Shown one piece after another: positions 43,464-51,606 of a DNA stretch of 64,000 nt (the first letter of the stretch is position 1; every line of letters starts with the position of its first letter). The DNA comes from Allomuricauda sp. NBRC 101325 (GTDB lineage: Bacteria; Bacteroidota; Bacteroidia; Flavobacteriales; Flavobacteriaceae), in contig NZ_BSQF01000002.1 of the NCBI RefSeq assembly GCF_030268205.1, positions 992,001 through 1,056,000 on the forward strand. Reading direction: 5' to 3'. Both the position numbers and the translations under genes were made by a program. The notes under the pieces are model-generated. The model was not told the origin of the DNA and ran no database searches. It was given only the letters and a program-made list of their open reading frames with translations.

Positions 43464-44348
43464 TTATACCAGCTGACTATTAGCAATTTTCTCAAGGGTA
43501 AATTGAATGAGTGCATCAATGGTTTTATCTCCCTCGTTTGAGAACTCTCCTGTAGTTCGATTGGCTAATATGGCATTTAATGAAACAGCCCGATGTCCAA
43601 GGAGTTTGGCTAGTCCATACATGGCGGCTGTTTCCATTTCCAAGTTGGTTATGTACTCATTTTGGTACTCAAAACCCTCTAACTTATCATGAAAGTCCGC
43701 CACTTTTGGGGTCAATCTTAAACTCCTGCCCTGAGGGCCGTAAAAGCCAGTATTTGTGATGGTTATACCAAATCGTATACGATTATCGTTAAATATTTCC
43801 TTTAATTCGGTATCACAATCCACCGCATAGGGGTAAAGATGATATGCTTCCCATTGAAAGTGATTCCGAAGAGCTTGCTCCAGTACATTGTTGTTTACAA
43901 GGTCATAGTGGTAAAAGTGCAGTAAATTATCAAGTCCAACACCCGATGTTCCCAGAATAAAGGAGTTTATTGGGATATCGGGTTGAATGGCACCCGATGT
44001 ACCGACTCGTATAAAATTAAGCTGCGTTTTGTTCTTTTTTATCTGCCTCGTTTTGAAGTCGATGTTTGCCAACGCATCCAATTCATTGAAAACGATATCG
44101 ATATTGTCTGTTCCGATGCCTGTTGAAATGACTGTGATTCGCTTTCCAGCATAAAATCCAGTATGGGTAACAAACTCACGCTTGCTTTTCTTGATTTCAA
44201 TGGAATCAAAGTATTTGGATACCTCAGGCACACGCATGGGGTCGCCGACCGTTATAATGATCGGTGCAATATCTTCGGGGAGTAAATGAAGGTGGTAAAT
44301 ACTCCCATCAGGGTTCAGAATGAGTTCTGAGTCACCTAATGAGGTCAT
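43464..44348 (-). CDS. Nucleoside phosphorylase (uridine phosphorylase-like)
   Basis: 294 residues. The NP-I fold motifs are present: IITVGDPMRVPEVSKYF (phosphate loop), FVTHTGFYAGKRITVISTGIGTDN, the base-binding FIRVGTSGAIQPD, and NLEMETAAMYGLAKLLG, where the Glu-Met-Glu binds ribose. The enzyme splits a nucleoside with phosphate into free base and ribose 1-phosphate; the family pattern points to uridine or a related nucleoside. It starts 3 bases after the DUF1835 gene, so the two form an operon. Confidence 0.85.
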   Translation of the reverse strand: MTSLGDSELILNPDGSIYHLHLLPEDIAPIIITVGDPMRVPEVSKYFDSIEIKKSKREFVTHTGFYAGKRITVISTGIGTDNIDIVFNELDALANIDFKTRQIKKNKTQLNFIRVGTSGAIQPDIPINSFILGTSGVGLDNLLHFYHYDLVNNNVLEQALRNHFQWEAYHLYPYAVDCDTELKEIFNDNRIRFGITITNTGFYGPQGRSLRLTPKVADFHDKLEGFEYQNEYITNLEMETAAMYGLAKLLGHRAVSLNAILANRTTGEFSNEGDKTIDALIQFTLEKIANSQLV

Positions 44349-44351
44349 TAA

Positions 44352-45284
44352 TTACAATTTTAGAATTCGATTCGTGTCCGTATTGTATAGAAAGTTATAC
44401 TTTAAGGAACCTCCTAAATAAGCCTGATTATCACGAATTTGAGAATAGTAATTCGCCTCTTGATGCAACACCTCCATACCTTGTTTTGTTAATTTAACAG
44501 GATTGAAGGATTTAAAAAGTGGTCTGATGGAGGTCACGATTCGTTCGTACTGTGTGTCACCAAAACCGTAAAACCCTTGATTGGATATCAATTCGGTCAT
44601 CAATTCCTTTTTGGATTTTGGTTTGGTTTCCATGGCGACTTCCAACACATGGTTTTCAAGCTCGTTCAATCCATTTTTAATGGTCGGGAAGCGTTTTAAG
44701 TGGGTTTTTAGGGCCTCGGAAAGATAATCGAACTGAAAATCGTTGTTCGCGATCTGATTTTCCAAGCGAATGGGGTTATCGCTGCAGTACAATTGCCAAA
44801 TATAATCGGCATATTCAATATCGTCTTGGGATAGTACGGTCTTGTTCTTATAAAGTTCCAAAAGTTTTTCGTCACTCAACTCGTTAAGGCCGTACATTTT
44901 ATCGGACTTATCCTCTTTGCCACTGCACACCAATGCTATTTGAGCATGTCTACGGTGTGTTTTCAACCAGCTAAGAACGGCCAGCATATTTATTTGGCAA
45001 AACAGGTCGTATTCAAACCACAGTACAATCTGGTCTTGTTGCTTGTGATTACAAAGTGAGCGGTATTCTTTAAGTGTTTTTTCTACAAACCAAGATTTGG
45101 AAACTTTGTAGTTTTTGTTCAGGAATTCGAACCTTGTTTTCCAGAAAGATTCGCTTCCAACATTGCACAGAGTTTTTCCTTCGCAGAGCATTTCTCTCCA
45201 CGTGATCACATCGCCTTTTAAGTCCAATGACTGAAGTTTGGATGTGAAATTATCTCCGTTGGTAATGTGCAACAGTGAGTTCAT
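44352..45284 (-). CDS. DUF1835 domain protein
   Basis: 310 residues, soluble. The first ~150 residues fit DUF1835 (LLHITNGDNFTSKLQSLDL...VITWREMLCEGKT, then IVLWFEYDLFCQINMLAVLSWL with its conserved Glu). A helical second half has a winged-helix feel near the end (KKELMTELISNQGFYGFGDTQYERIVTSI). Function unknown. It shares a transcript with the nucleoside phosphorylase downstream. Confidence 0.8.
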   Translation of the reverse strand: MNSLLHITNGDNFTSKLQSLDLKGDVITWREMLCEGKTLCNVGSESFWKTRFEFLNKNYKVSKSWFVEKTLKEYRSLCNHKQQDQIVLWFEYDLFCQINMLAVLSWLKTHRRHAQIALVCSGKEDKSDKMYGLNELSDEKLLELYKNKTVLSQDDIEYADYIWQLYCSDNPIRLENQIANNDFQFDYLSEALKTHLKRFPTIKNGLNELENHVLEVAMETKPKSKKELMTELISNQGFYGFGDTQYERIVTSIRPLFKSFNPVKLTKQGMEVLHQEANYYSQIRDNQAYLGGSLKYNFLYNTDTNRILKL

Positions 45285-45427
45285 TTTCAGTTGGGTTTTC
45301 GTTGGTTAGGAAATTAAAAGTAAGATTTATAGTAGGAACACAAAAATATTTTCACAAAACATTGGGGTAAAGGGCAATTTTTTAACATGTAAAAAAAAGC
45401 CTTATCAATTTTTAAGAAATCCCCAAA

Positions 45428-45757
45428 TTATCCTCCTACGCGTTTTACCTTAAAACCGTTTTCCTTTAAAAAATTCATGATCTTGTCGCGGTAATCCCCT
45501 TGGATCACTATGGTCTCTTTTTTAAAACTTCCGCCAACCCCCAAAAGGGTTTTTATATCCTTGGCGAGAAGCTTAAAATCACTATCGGCACCATTGTAGC
45601 CTTCTAAAATGGTGATGGGCTTGCCCTTGCGTTTTTCGTACTTGCAAATTATAGGGTCGTCCTGTAGCCAATATTTTGGTTCAGTATTCTTTTCCTCTCC
45701 AGTGTCTTCCGGGACATGGTCTGGAAACAGGTTTTTAAGCTGGTCCGATAAATCCAT
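45428..45757 (-). CDS. SUI1/YciH-family translation initiation factor-like protein
   Basis: 109 residues from the ATG at 45757; an in-frame TTG one codon upstream is the only other choice. The C-terminal ~80 residues are the SUI1 fold: KRKGKPITILEGYNG, LAKDIKTLLGVGGSFKKETIVIQGDYRDKIMNFLKENGF. The N-terminus is a flexible acidic extension. Eukaryotic eIF1 relatives proofread start-codon choice; the bacterial YciH role is less clear and may concern stress-time translation. It follows the oxygenase gene by only 3 bases, so it is co-transcribed with it. Confidence 0.88.
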   Translation of the reverse strand: MDLSDQLKNLFPDHVPEDTGEEKNTEPKYWLQDDPIICKYEKRKGKPITILEGYNGADSDFKLLAKDIKTLLGVGGSFKKETIVIQGDYRDKIMNFLKENGFKVKRVGG

Positions 45758-45760
45758 CAA

Positions 45761-46711
45761 TTACTTTTTTACCAATCCCAATTCAATCAAACGCTCATGC
45801 AAATATTCGCCTGCGGTAATATCTTCAAATTCTTTTGGGTGTTCCTCGTCAATACAGTTTTCCAAGCAATTTAAGGGCATATCACTAATTGGGTGCATAA
45901 AAAAAGGAATGGAATATCTTGATGTGCCCCAAAGTTCCCTTGGTGGATTTACAACTTGATGGATGGTTGATTTCAATTTATTGTTGGAAAGTCGTGAAAG
46001 CATATCCCCAACATTGATCATCAGTTGATCTGGTTTGGCAATGGCATCCACCCAATTGCCTTCATGGTCTTTAACCTGCAACCCTTTTCCATGGGCGCCC
46101 ATCAAAAGTGTTATTAAGTTGATGTCACCATGAGCCGCCGCACGTACCGCATTTTTAGGTTCTTCAGTGATGGGAGGGTAGTGAATGGGTCTTAAAATGC
46201 TATTCCCGTTCTTAATATAGTCGTCAAAATAGGTTTCCTCCAATCCTAAATGCAAAGCCAAGGCGCGCAGCACATATTTTGCGGTCTTTTCCAGCATTTT
46301 ATAGGTTTCTTTACCTGTTTTGTTGAAACCTGGTAATTCCTCCACCGGAACGTTTTCGGGATATTCGGCTTCGAGTTTCGGATTATCTTCAACATATTGT
46401 CCAAAATGCCAAAATTCCTTTAAATCGCCTTCCTTTTTACCTTTGGCGTGCTCTTTTCCAAAAGAAGTGTAACCTCGTTGACCGCCAATGCCTTCAATTT
46501 CATAACCATCCTTCACGTTTTGTGGCAATTCAAAGAACTTTTTGATCTCCGCATAAAGACTGTCCACCAATTCATCACTTAAAAAATGTCCGCTCAAGGC
46601 CACAAAGCCGATATCTTCAAAAGCAGCACCAATTTCTTTGACAAACTTTTCTTTTCTGACTGCGTCGCCCGAAACAAAATCCTCAAGGTTTACACTTGGA
46701 ATAGCACTCAT
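45761..46711 (-). CDS. 2-oxoglutarate/Fe(II)-dependent oxygenase (isopenicillin N synthase family)
   Basis: 316 residues. The N-terminal DIOX_N region is present (IPSVNLEDFVSGDAVRKEKFVKEIGAAFEDIGFVAL). The iron facial triad is visible as His and Asp in AAHGDINLITLL (near residue 193) and His in KSTIHQVVNP, with the 2-oxoglutarate-binding Arg-x-Ser in TSRYSIPFFMHP. It hydroxylates or otherwise oxidises an unknown small molecule. The gene is divergent from the E1 fusion gene and leads into the SUI1 gene. Confidence 0.88.
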   Translation of the reverse strand: MSAIPSVNLEDFVSGDAVRKEKFVKEIGAAFEDIGFVALSGHFLSDELVDSLYAEIKKFFELPQNVKDGYEIEGIGGQRGYTSFGKEHAKGKKEGDLKEFWHFGQYVEDNPKLEAEYPENVPVEELPGFNKTGKETYKMLEKTAKYVLRALALHLGLEETYFDDYIKNGNSILRPIHYPPITEEPKNAVRAAAHGDINLITLLMGAHGKGLQVKDHEGNWVDAIAKPDQLMINVGDMLSRLSNNKLKSTIHQVVNPPRELWGTSRYSIPFFMHPISDMPLNCLENCIDEEHPKEFEDITAGEYLHERLIELGLVKK

Positions 46712-46821
46712 AACATCGTTTTTGGATTAAATTCAAAAATACGGAATAATGGGCAACCTGAATTATATTTTGGACTTTTTGATATCCTTTTTACTACTTT
46801 TAGCTGACATAATTTTATGGA

Positions 46822-48801
46822 ATGCGGTATCATATAGGTGACCTGGACAATCAAAATTTGATAGATCTTTATTTGGGAATGCTCAAGCCCAGAATGATAG
46901 AGGAAAAGATGTTGATTTTGCTGCGTCAGGGTAAGATTTCGAAGTGGTTCAGTGGCATAGGGCAAGAGGCAATCTCGGTGGGTGTGACCATGGCTTTGAA
47001 GGAAACTGAATATGTGTTGCCCATGCACCGGAACCTTGGTGTTTTTACTTCCAGAAATATTCCCTTGAACCGACTTTTTGCGCAATGGCAAGGAAAACAA
47101 AGTGGCTTTACCCAAGGAAGGGACCGCAGTTTTCATTTCGGAACCCAAGAATATAAAATTGTTGGGATGATTTCCCATTTAGGACCACAATTAGGGGTGG
47201 CCGACGGTATTGCTTTGGCGGATATGCTCCGAAGAAAACGAAAAGTTACTGCTGTTTTTACAGGTGAGGGGGCGACTAGCGAAGGGGATTTTCACGAAGC
47301 GTTGAATATTGCCTCGGTTTGGAACTTGCCGGTACTTTTTTGCATTGAAAATAATGGCTATGGATTATCCACACCCACCAATGAGCAATACAATTGCGAA
47401 CATTTGGCAGACCGTGCCAAAGGATATGGCATCGAATCTCGAATAATTGATGGTAATAATATTTTGGAGGTCTATTCCAAAGTGGATGAACTCTGTAAAG
47501 CGATTCGTAAAAGACCTAGACCTGTGCTATTGGAATTTAAGACCTTTCGCATGCGAGGGCATGAAGAGGCGAGTGGCACCAAATACGTTCCGGAAAAGTT
47601 AATGAAGACTTGGGCAGAAAAAGACCCTATTTCGAATTACGAAGCTTTTTTGTTGAAGGAAGGCGTATTGACAGAAGAAAGGATTGAAAAGTTCAAGGAA
47701 GATATATCCCAAGAAATCAACGATAACTTGCAGTTGGCATTTGATGAAGAAGCGGTTGAATTTAATGAAAGCAAAGAGTTAAATGAGGTATACCAAGATG
47801 CACAATATCAACAAATAAACCCTGAATCAAATTCAAAAGAAGAGATTCGATTTATTGATGCCATTTCCCAAGGATTGGAGCAATCCATGTACAAACACAA
47901 CGAACTTATAATCATGGGGCAAGATGTGGCGGAATATGGCGGGGTGTTTAAAATCACAGAAGGTTTTGTACCCAAATTTGGTAAGAGTAGGGTACGGAAC
48001 ACGCCCATTTGCGAATCTGGGATTGTTTCTGCGGCAATGGGATTGAGCATTAATGGAATGAAGGCCGTTGTTGAAATGCAGTTTGCGGATTTTGTGAGCT
48101 CTGGGTTTAATCCCATTGTGAACTATTTGGCCAAAGTACATTACCGCTGGAATGAAAAAGCGGATGTGGTAATTCGAATGCCCTGTGGAGGTGGAGTTGG
48201 TGCTGGACCCTTTCATTCCCAGACCAATGAGGCATGGTTTACCAAAACCCCCGGGCTTAAAGTAGTGTATCCTGCATTTCCGTATGATGCCAAAGGATTA
48301 TTGAACACCGCAATTAACGACCCCAATCCCGTTTTGTTCTTTGAACACAAAGGATTGTACCGCAGCGTAAGGGGAGAAGTACCTATGGATTACTATACCT
48401 TACCCTTGGGAAAAGCCAGTTTATTGAGGGAAGGAAACGACCTGACCGTGGTATCTTATGGAGCAGGGGTTCACTGGGTCTTGGAAATTTTAGAAAAACA
48501 CCCAGAAATTCAGGCAGATGTATTAGATTTACGTTCACTTCAACCTTTGGACTCCGATGCAATTTTTGCATCCGTAAAAAAAACAGGTAAACTCATTATT
48601 TTGCAGGAGGATACCTTGTTTGGTGGCATTGCCAGTGATATTTCGGCGATGGTTATGGAAGAATGTTTTCAGTATTTGGACGCTCCTGTAAAACGGGTCG
48701 GTAGCTTGGAAACACCCGTACCATTTGCGAAATCATTGGAAAGCGAATATCTACCCCAAAAAAGATTTGAATTGGCACTTGTGGCCCTGTTCGAATATTA
48801 A
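46822..48801 (+). CDS. 2-oxoacid dehydrogenase E1, alpha-beta fusion
   Basis: 659 residues. The N-terminal half is an E1 alpha subunit: MIEEKMLILLRQGKISKWFSG, the thiamine diphosphate motif GEGATSEGDFHEALN...ENN near 147-176, and the phosphorylation-loop-like SFHFGTQEY. The C-terminal half from ~345 is an E1 beta subunit (RFIDAISQGLEQSM, GQDVAEYGGVFKITEGF, CESGIVSAAMGLSINGMKAVVEMQF). Such fusions in Bacteroidota are annotated as branched-chain 2-oxoacid or pyruvate dehydrogenase E1. It decarboxylates a 2-oxoacid and passes the acyl group to an E2 lipoyl domain. E2 and E3 are not in the window. Confidence 0.92.
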   Translation: MRYHIGDLDNQNLIDLYLGMLKPRMIEEKMLILLRQGKISKWFSGIGQEAISVGVTMALKETEYVLPMHRNLGVFTSRNIPLNRLFAQWQGKQSGFTQGRDRSFHFGTQEYKIVGMISHLGPQLGVADGIALADMLRRKRKVTAVFTGEGATSEGDFHEALNIASVWNLPVLFCIENNGYGLSTPTNEQYNCEHLADRAKGYGIESRIIDGNNILEVYSKVDELCKAIRKRPRPVLLEFKTFRMRGHEEASGTKYVPEKLMKTWAEKDPISNYEAFLLKEGVLTEERIEKFKEDISQEINDNLQLAFDEEAVEFNESKELNEVYQDAQYQQINPESNSKEEIRFIDAISQGLEQSMYKHNELIIMGQDVAEYGGVFKITEGFVPKFGKSRVRNTPICESGIVSAAMGLSINGMKAVVEMQFADFVSSGFNPIVNYLAKVHYRWNEKADVVIRMPCGGGVGAGPFHSQTNEAWFTKTPGLKVVYPAFPYDAKGLLNTAINDPNPVLFFEHKGLYRSVRGEVPMDYYTLPLGKASLLREGNDLTVVSYGAGVHWVLEILEKHPEIQADVLDLRSLQPLDSDAIFASVKKTGKLIILQEDTLFGGIASDISAMVMEECFQYLDAPVKRVGSLETPVPFAKSLESEYLPQKRFELALVALFEY

Positions 48802-48882
48802 TTTTTTAACACTTTTGCATACCTTTAACAACTATTAAAGTAACCCAAATCGTATATTTTATTGAACATTAACTTAATTCTT

Positions 48883-49368
48883 ATGATCAAGAAACCATTG
48901 TTTTTATTGGCATTGATGGTGATTTTAATCTCATCTTGCACTGTATCAAAGTCTGCGCGCTCGCAGCGAAACCTATTTAGCGGAACTTGGAACTTAGACG
49001 ACGTATATTACGAAAACGCTTCTGGTAACTTCAAATCTGTCATCTTTAACGATGCCGAGGATATTTGTTTTGAAGATAGTGAGTGGTTCTTTCGTGATAA
49101 CAACAGTACAGGTCGTTACACCATAGGCCAAAGCTCGCTTTGCCAAGGTGGTGACCGTTTTTTCAGATGGTCGGTGGTAGAGCCTTCCGAGAACTACCAA
49201 AGTCAGCTTCAGTTTAAGTTTATCGATGAAAATCGAAAGGACATTTCTGGAGGGTATGGCTACCGATTGAATGTCGTGAACATTTCCGAACAAAGCATGA
49301 CCCTAAAATCCAACGTAACTGCCGATGGTCAACCGGTGACCATCGTTTACAAATTCTCAAAAAAATAA
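48883..49368 (+). CDS. Lipocalin-like lipoprotein
   Basis: 161 residues from the ATG at 48883, which begins the lipoprotein signal (LMVILISSC); an in-frame ATT-type start upstream is unlikely. The mature chain opens with the lipocalin-like phrase FSGTWNLDDVYYENASG and shows about eight beta strands ending YKFSKK, with one Cys pair (DAEDICFEDSEW...SSLCQGG) that could form a disulfide. Proteins of this type in Bacteroidota are annotated as lipocalin family. It lies 6 bases upstream of the OmpA-like gene and forms a two-gene operon with it. Confidence 0.75.
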   Translation: MIKKPLFLLALMVILISSCTVSKSARSQRNLFSGTWNLDDVYYENASGNFKSVIFNDAEDICFEDSEWFFRDNNSTGRYTIGQSSLCQGGDRFFRWSVVEPSENYQSQLQFKFIDENRKDISGGYGYRLNVVNISEQSMTLKSNVTADGQPVTIVYKFSKK

Positions 49369-49374
49369 AAATTC

Positions 49375-50070
49375 ATGAAAAATCAAATAGTTAAAAGCAT
49401 GGCCTCTTTAATGGCCGTAAGTTTAATATTGAGCTGTGATGCCATCAAAAATGCCAACAATGCCCAAAAAGGTGGTGCTATCGGAGCAGGTAGTGGTGCC
49501 GTTATTGGAGGAATTATAGGTAATAATGTCGGGGACGGAAACAACACAGCACTTGGAGCCATTATCGGAGCTGTTGTTGGTGGTGCCGCCGGTGGTTACA
49601 TCGGTAGTCGAATGGACCGTCAAGCGGAACAAATTGAAGAAGAAATTCCTGGAGCAGAAGTACAGCGTGTTGGTGAAGGAATCAATGTAACCTTTAGTGG
49701 AGAAAACGGTGTATATTTCGATACCAACAAATCTGATATCAAAGGAACGTCAGCAACCACATTGGATAAATTGGCTGGTATTTTTAAAGAATATCCAAAA
49801 AGCAACATTTTGATAGAAGGACATACCGATAGCGACGGTGCGGCGGAGTACAACATGGGACTTTCCCAAAGACGTGCCCAATCTGTTACCAATTATTTGG
49901 TGGGCAAAGGTATTTCCAGTGGAAGGTTTACCACCAAATGGTATGGAGAGGAGCAACCTAAGGCCAGTAATGAAACGGCTGAAGGAAAATCCCAAAACCG
50001 TAGGGTGGAGTTGGCCATTATAGCCAGTGAAGAATTAAAACAAGAAGCGTACGAACAAACCAAAAATTAA
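49375..50070 (+). CDS. OmpA-family lipoprotein with glycine zipper
   Basis: 231 residues. A lipoprotein signal (SLILSC, lipid Cys21) leads into a glycine-zipper hairpin (GGAIGAGSGAVIGGIIGNN...ALGAIIGAVVGGAAGG, ~33-76) and then an OmpA/MotB peptidoglycan-binding domain (~105-225) with ILIEGHTDSDG, LSQRRAQSVTNYL and SQNRRVELAI. The Asp and Arg of these motifs bind diaminopimelate. It tethers the outer membrane to peptidoglycan. A terminator follows 22 bases downstream. Confidence 0.93.
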   Translation: MKNQIVKSMASLMAVSLILSCDAIKNANNAQKGGAIGAGSGAVIGGIIGNNVGDGNNTALGAIIGAVVGGAAGGYIGSRMDRQAEQIEEEIPGAEVQRVGEGINVTFSGENGVYFDTNKSDIKGTSATTLDKLAGIFKEYPKSNILIEGHTDSDGAAEYNMGLSQRRAQSVTNYLVGKGISSGRFTTKWYGEEQPKASNETAEGKSQNRRVELAIIASEELKQEAYEQTKN

Positions 50071-50092
50071 TTGTTCTACTATCAAGGATAAG

Positions 50093-50119
50093 GCCCGATG
50101 AAAATCGGGCTTTTTTTAT
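50093..50119 (+). terminator. Rho-independent terminator after the OmpA-like gene
   Basis: GCCCGAT-GAAA-ATCGGGC is a perfect 7-bp stem with a tetraloop, followed by seven T residues. Confidence 0.88.
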
Positions 50120-50230
50120 GCTTTAAATTTTGATGAACACAGTATTAAATCATGTTAAATGAAATGGATTTTACAATTTTATTGGTTAACTTTAAGAAAT
50201 TCAATCAATTAAATTCACATAAAAATCACC

Positions 50231-50593
50231 ATGAGCAACGCTATCTCCAAAAACACGGCAAAAGAGCAAGAGCTGCTGGTTCGGGTGCAACGCAATTATA
50301 GATTGGTGGAAAGATTGTTCGAGAAATTGAAATCATACAAGTATGAACCCAAATGTCCGTTGGGTTTTGAAAAGTTGTATGAATTGAAAAGAAATTTTAA
50401 GCTGTTTGAAAGTAACCAATCCAAGATCATTCATCTTTTTGAAGAAGACGAGCACGGAATCTCTTCTTTGAGTGAAAAGGAAATTCAAAAACATTTGGAT
50501 AGGTTCAAACAATTGGAGAACCAGTACACATCCTATATTGTTGAAATGTGTGGTCACTCCCAAACCGAAGCCTTGAACAATTTGTACCAATAA
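50231..50593 (+). CDS. Helical hypothetical protein
   Basis: 120 residues, soluble and almost wholly helical, rich in Lys, Glu and Leu (KEQELLVRVQRNYRLVERLFEKLKSY...SEKEIQKHLDRFKQLENQYTS). Heptad-like spacing suggests a three-helix coiled-coil bundle. No signal peptide and no recognised domain. Its codon use is like that of its neighbours, and an AT-rich 160-base gap upstream can hold its promoter. Confidence 0.55.
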   Translation: MSNAISKNTAKEQELLVRVQRNYRLVERLFEKLKSYKYEPKCPLGFEKLYELKRNFKLFESNQSKIIHLFEEDEHGISSLSEKEIQKHLDRFKQLENQYTSYIVEMCGHSQTEALNNLYQ

Positions 50594-50674
50594 AGTTGTA
50601 AAAAGTTCCCACTTGGATTGTTTGTTCTCCTATAAACATCCGTAATATTGCATGGACTTTAAATTGGTCTTGCA

Positions 50675-51592
50675 ATGGCAAAATCCTCTAATTCAGCTTT
50701 AGTCATTCTGGCTTTTTTTGCCATCTACGTCATCTGGGGATCTACCTATTTGATGAACAAAATTGCGGTCACAGAATTGGACCCATTTATGTTGGCCTCC
50801 ATTCGATTTATCACTGCGGGACTTTTGATTTTTGCCCTGGCCAAGATTATGAAGATTCCATTGACCATTACCAAAAAACAGCTTTGGAACACCATCATTG
50901 CAGGAATCCTTTTTTTAAGTTTTGGAAATGGGGTAGTGGTATGGGCATTACGTTACGTGGATAGTGGTTTTGCCGCTTTGGAGATTTCCGCACAACCGTT
51001 GATTGTTTTATTGTTGATGCGCATTTTGCAAGGCAAGAAAATTCAACCCATGTCTGTGATAGGAGTTGCCTTGGGCATCATCGGGATTTATTTATTGGCA
51101 TCCCAAAAACAGATTATTGCACAAGAAGGTTCTGTTTTGGGTATGGTCATGATTTTTTTCTGTTTGATCAGCTGGGCCTACGGAAGCCTGTTTGTGGCCA
51201 AGGCCGATCTGCCCAACAATTACTTTGTAAACACAGGCTATCAAATGTTCACAGGGGGAATTATTTTGGCACTGATGAGCTTGGCCTTTGGGGAATCCTG
51301 GTCGTTACCCACGACTTGGAGTGGCGAAGTGCAACTGTCCATGATACTATTGGTTGTATTCGGTAGTATTTTGGCATTTACCTCCTTCAATTTTTTATTG
51401 AAGGCCGTTTCTCCAGAAAAAGTGGCAACATCGACCTATGTCAATCCAATCGTGGCCTTGATATTGGGATGGTACTTTCTGGACGAACAGATTACCATAC
51501 AATCGGTATTCGCGGCAGTGGTATTACTGACAGGTGTTTACTTCATCAACACCAAAAAGACCTTGGCCATTTTTGAACGTTTCAAACGTTAG
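50675..51592 (+). CDS. EamA-family (DMT) membrane permease
   Basis: 305 residues with ten predicted membrane helices in two EamA repeats. FAIYVIWGSTYLMNKIAV opens the first, with the typical LALGIIGIYLLAS at helix 5, and the second closes with PIVALILGWYFLDEQIT. Members export amino acids or other metabolites from the cytoplasm; the substrate is not predictable. Single gene, convergent with the DUF5916 gene. Confidence 0.9.
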   Translation: MAKSSNSALVILAFFAIYVIWGSTYLMNKIAVTELDPFMLASIRFITAGLLIFALAKIMKIPLTITKKQLWNTIIAGILFLSFGNGVVVWALRYVDSGFAALEISAQPLIVLLLMRILQGKKIQPMSVIGVALGIIGIYLLASQKQIIAQEGSVLGMVMIFFCLISWAYGSLFVAKADLPNNYFVNTGYQMFTGGIILALMSLAFGESWSLPTTWSGEVQLSMILLVVFGSILAFTSFNFLLKAVSPEKVATSTYVNPIVALILGWYFLDEQITIQSVFAAVVLLTGVYFINTKKTLAIFERFKR

Positions 51593-51606
51593 GTGGCATT
51601 TCCTTT

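Noticed and set aside
42544..46711. Idea that the DUF1835, phosphorylase, binding-protein and SUI1 genes form a defence island
   Set aside because: The base composition is like that of the host genome, the families are ordinary chromosomal ones and no nuclease or sensor is present.
46708..47178. 156-codon minus-strand frame opposite the E1 fusion start
   Set aside because: Overlaps the divergent promoter region and the E1 alpha N-terminus; the protein has no recognisable features.
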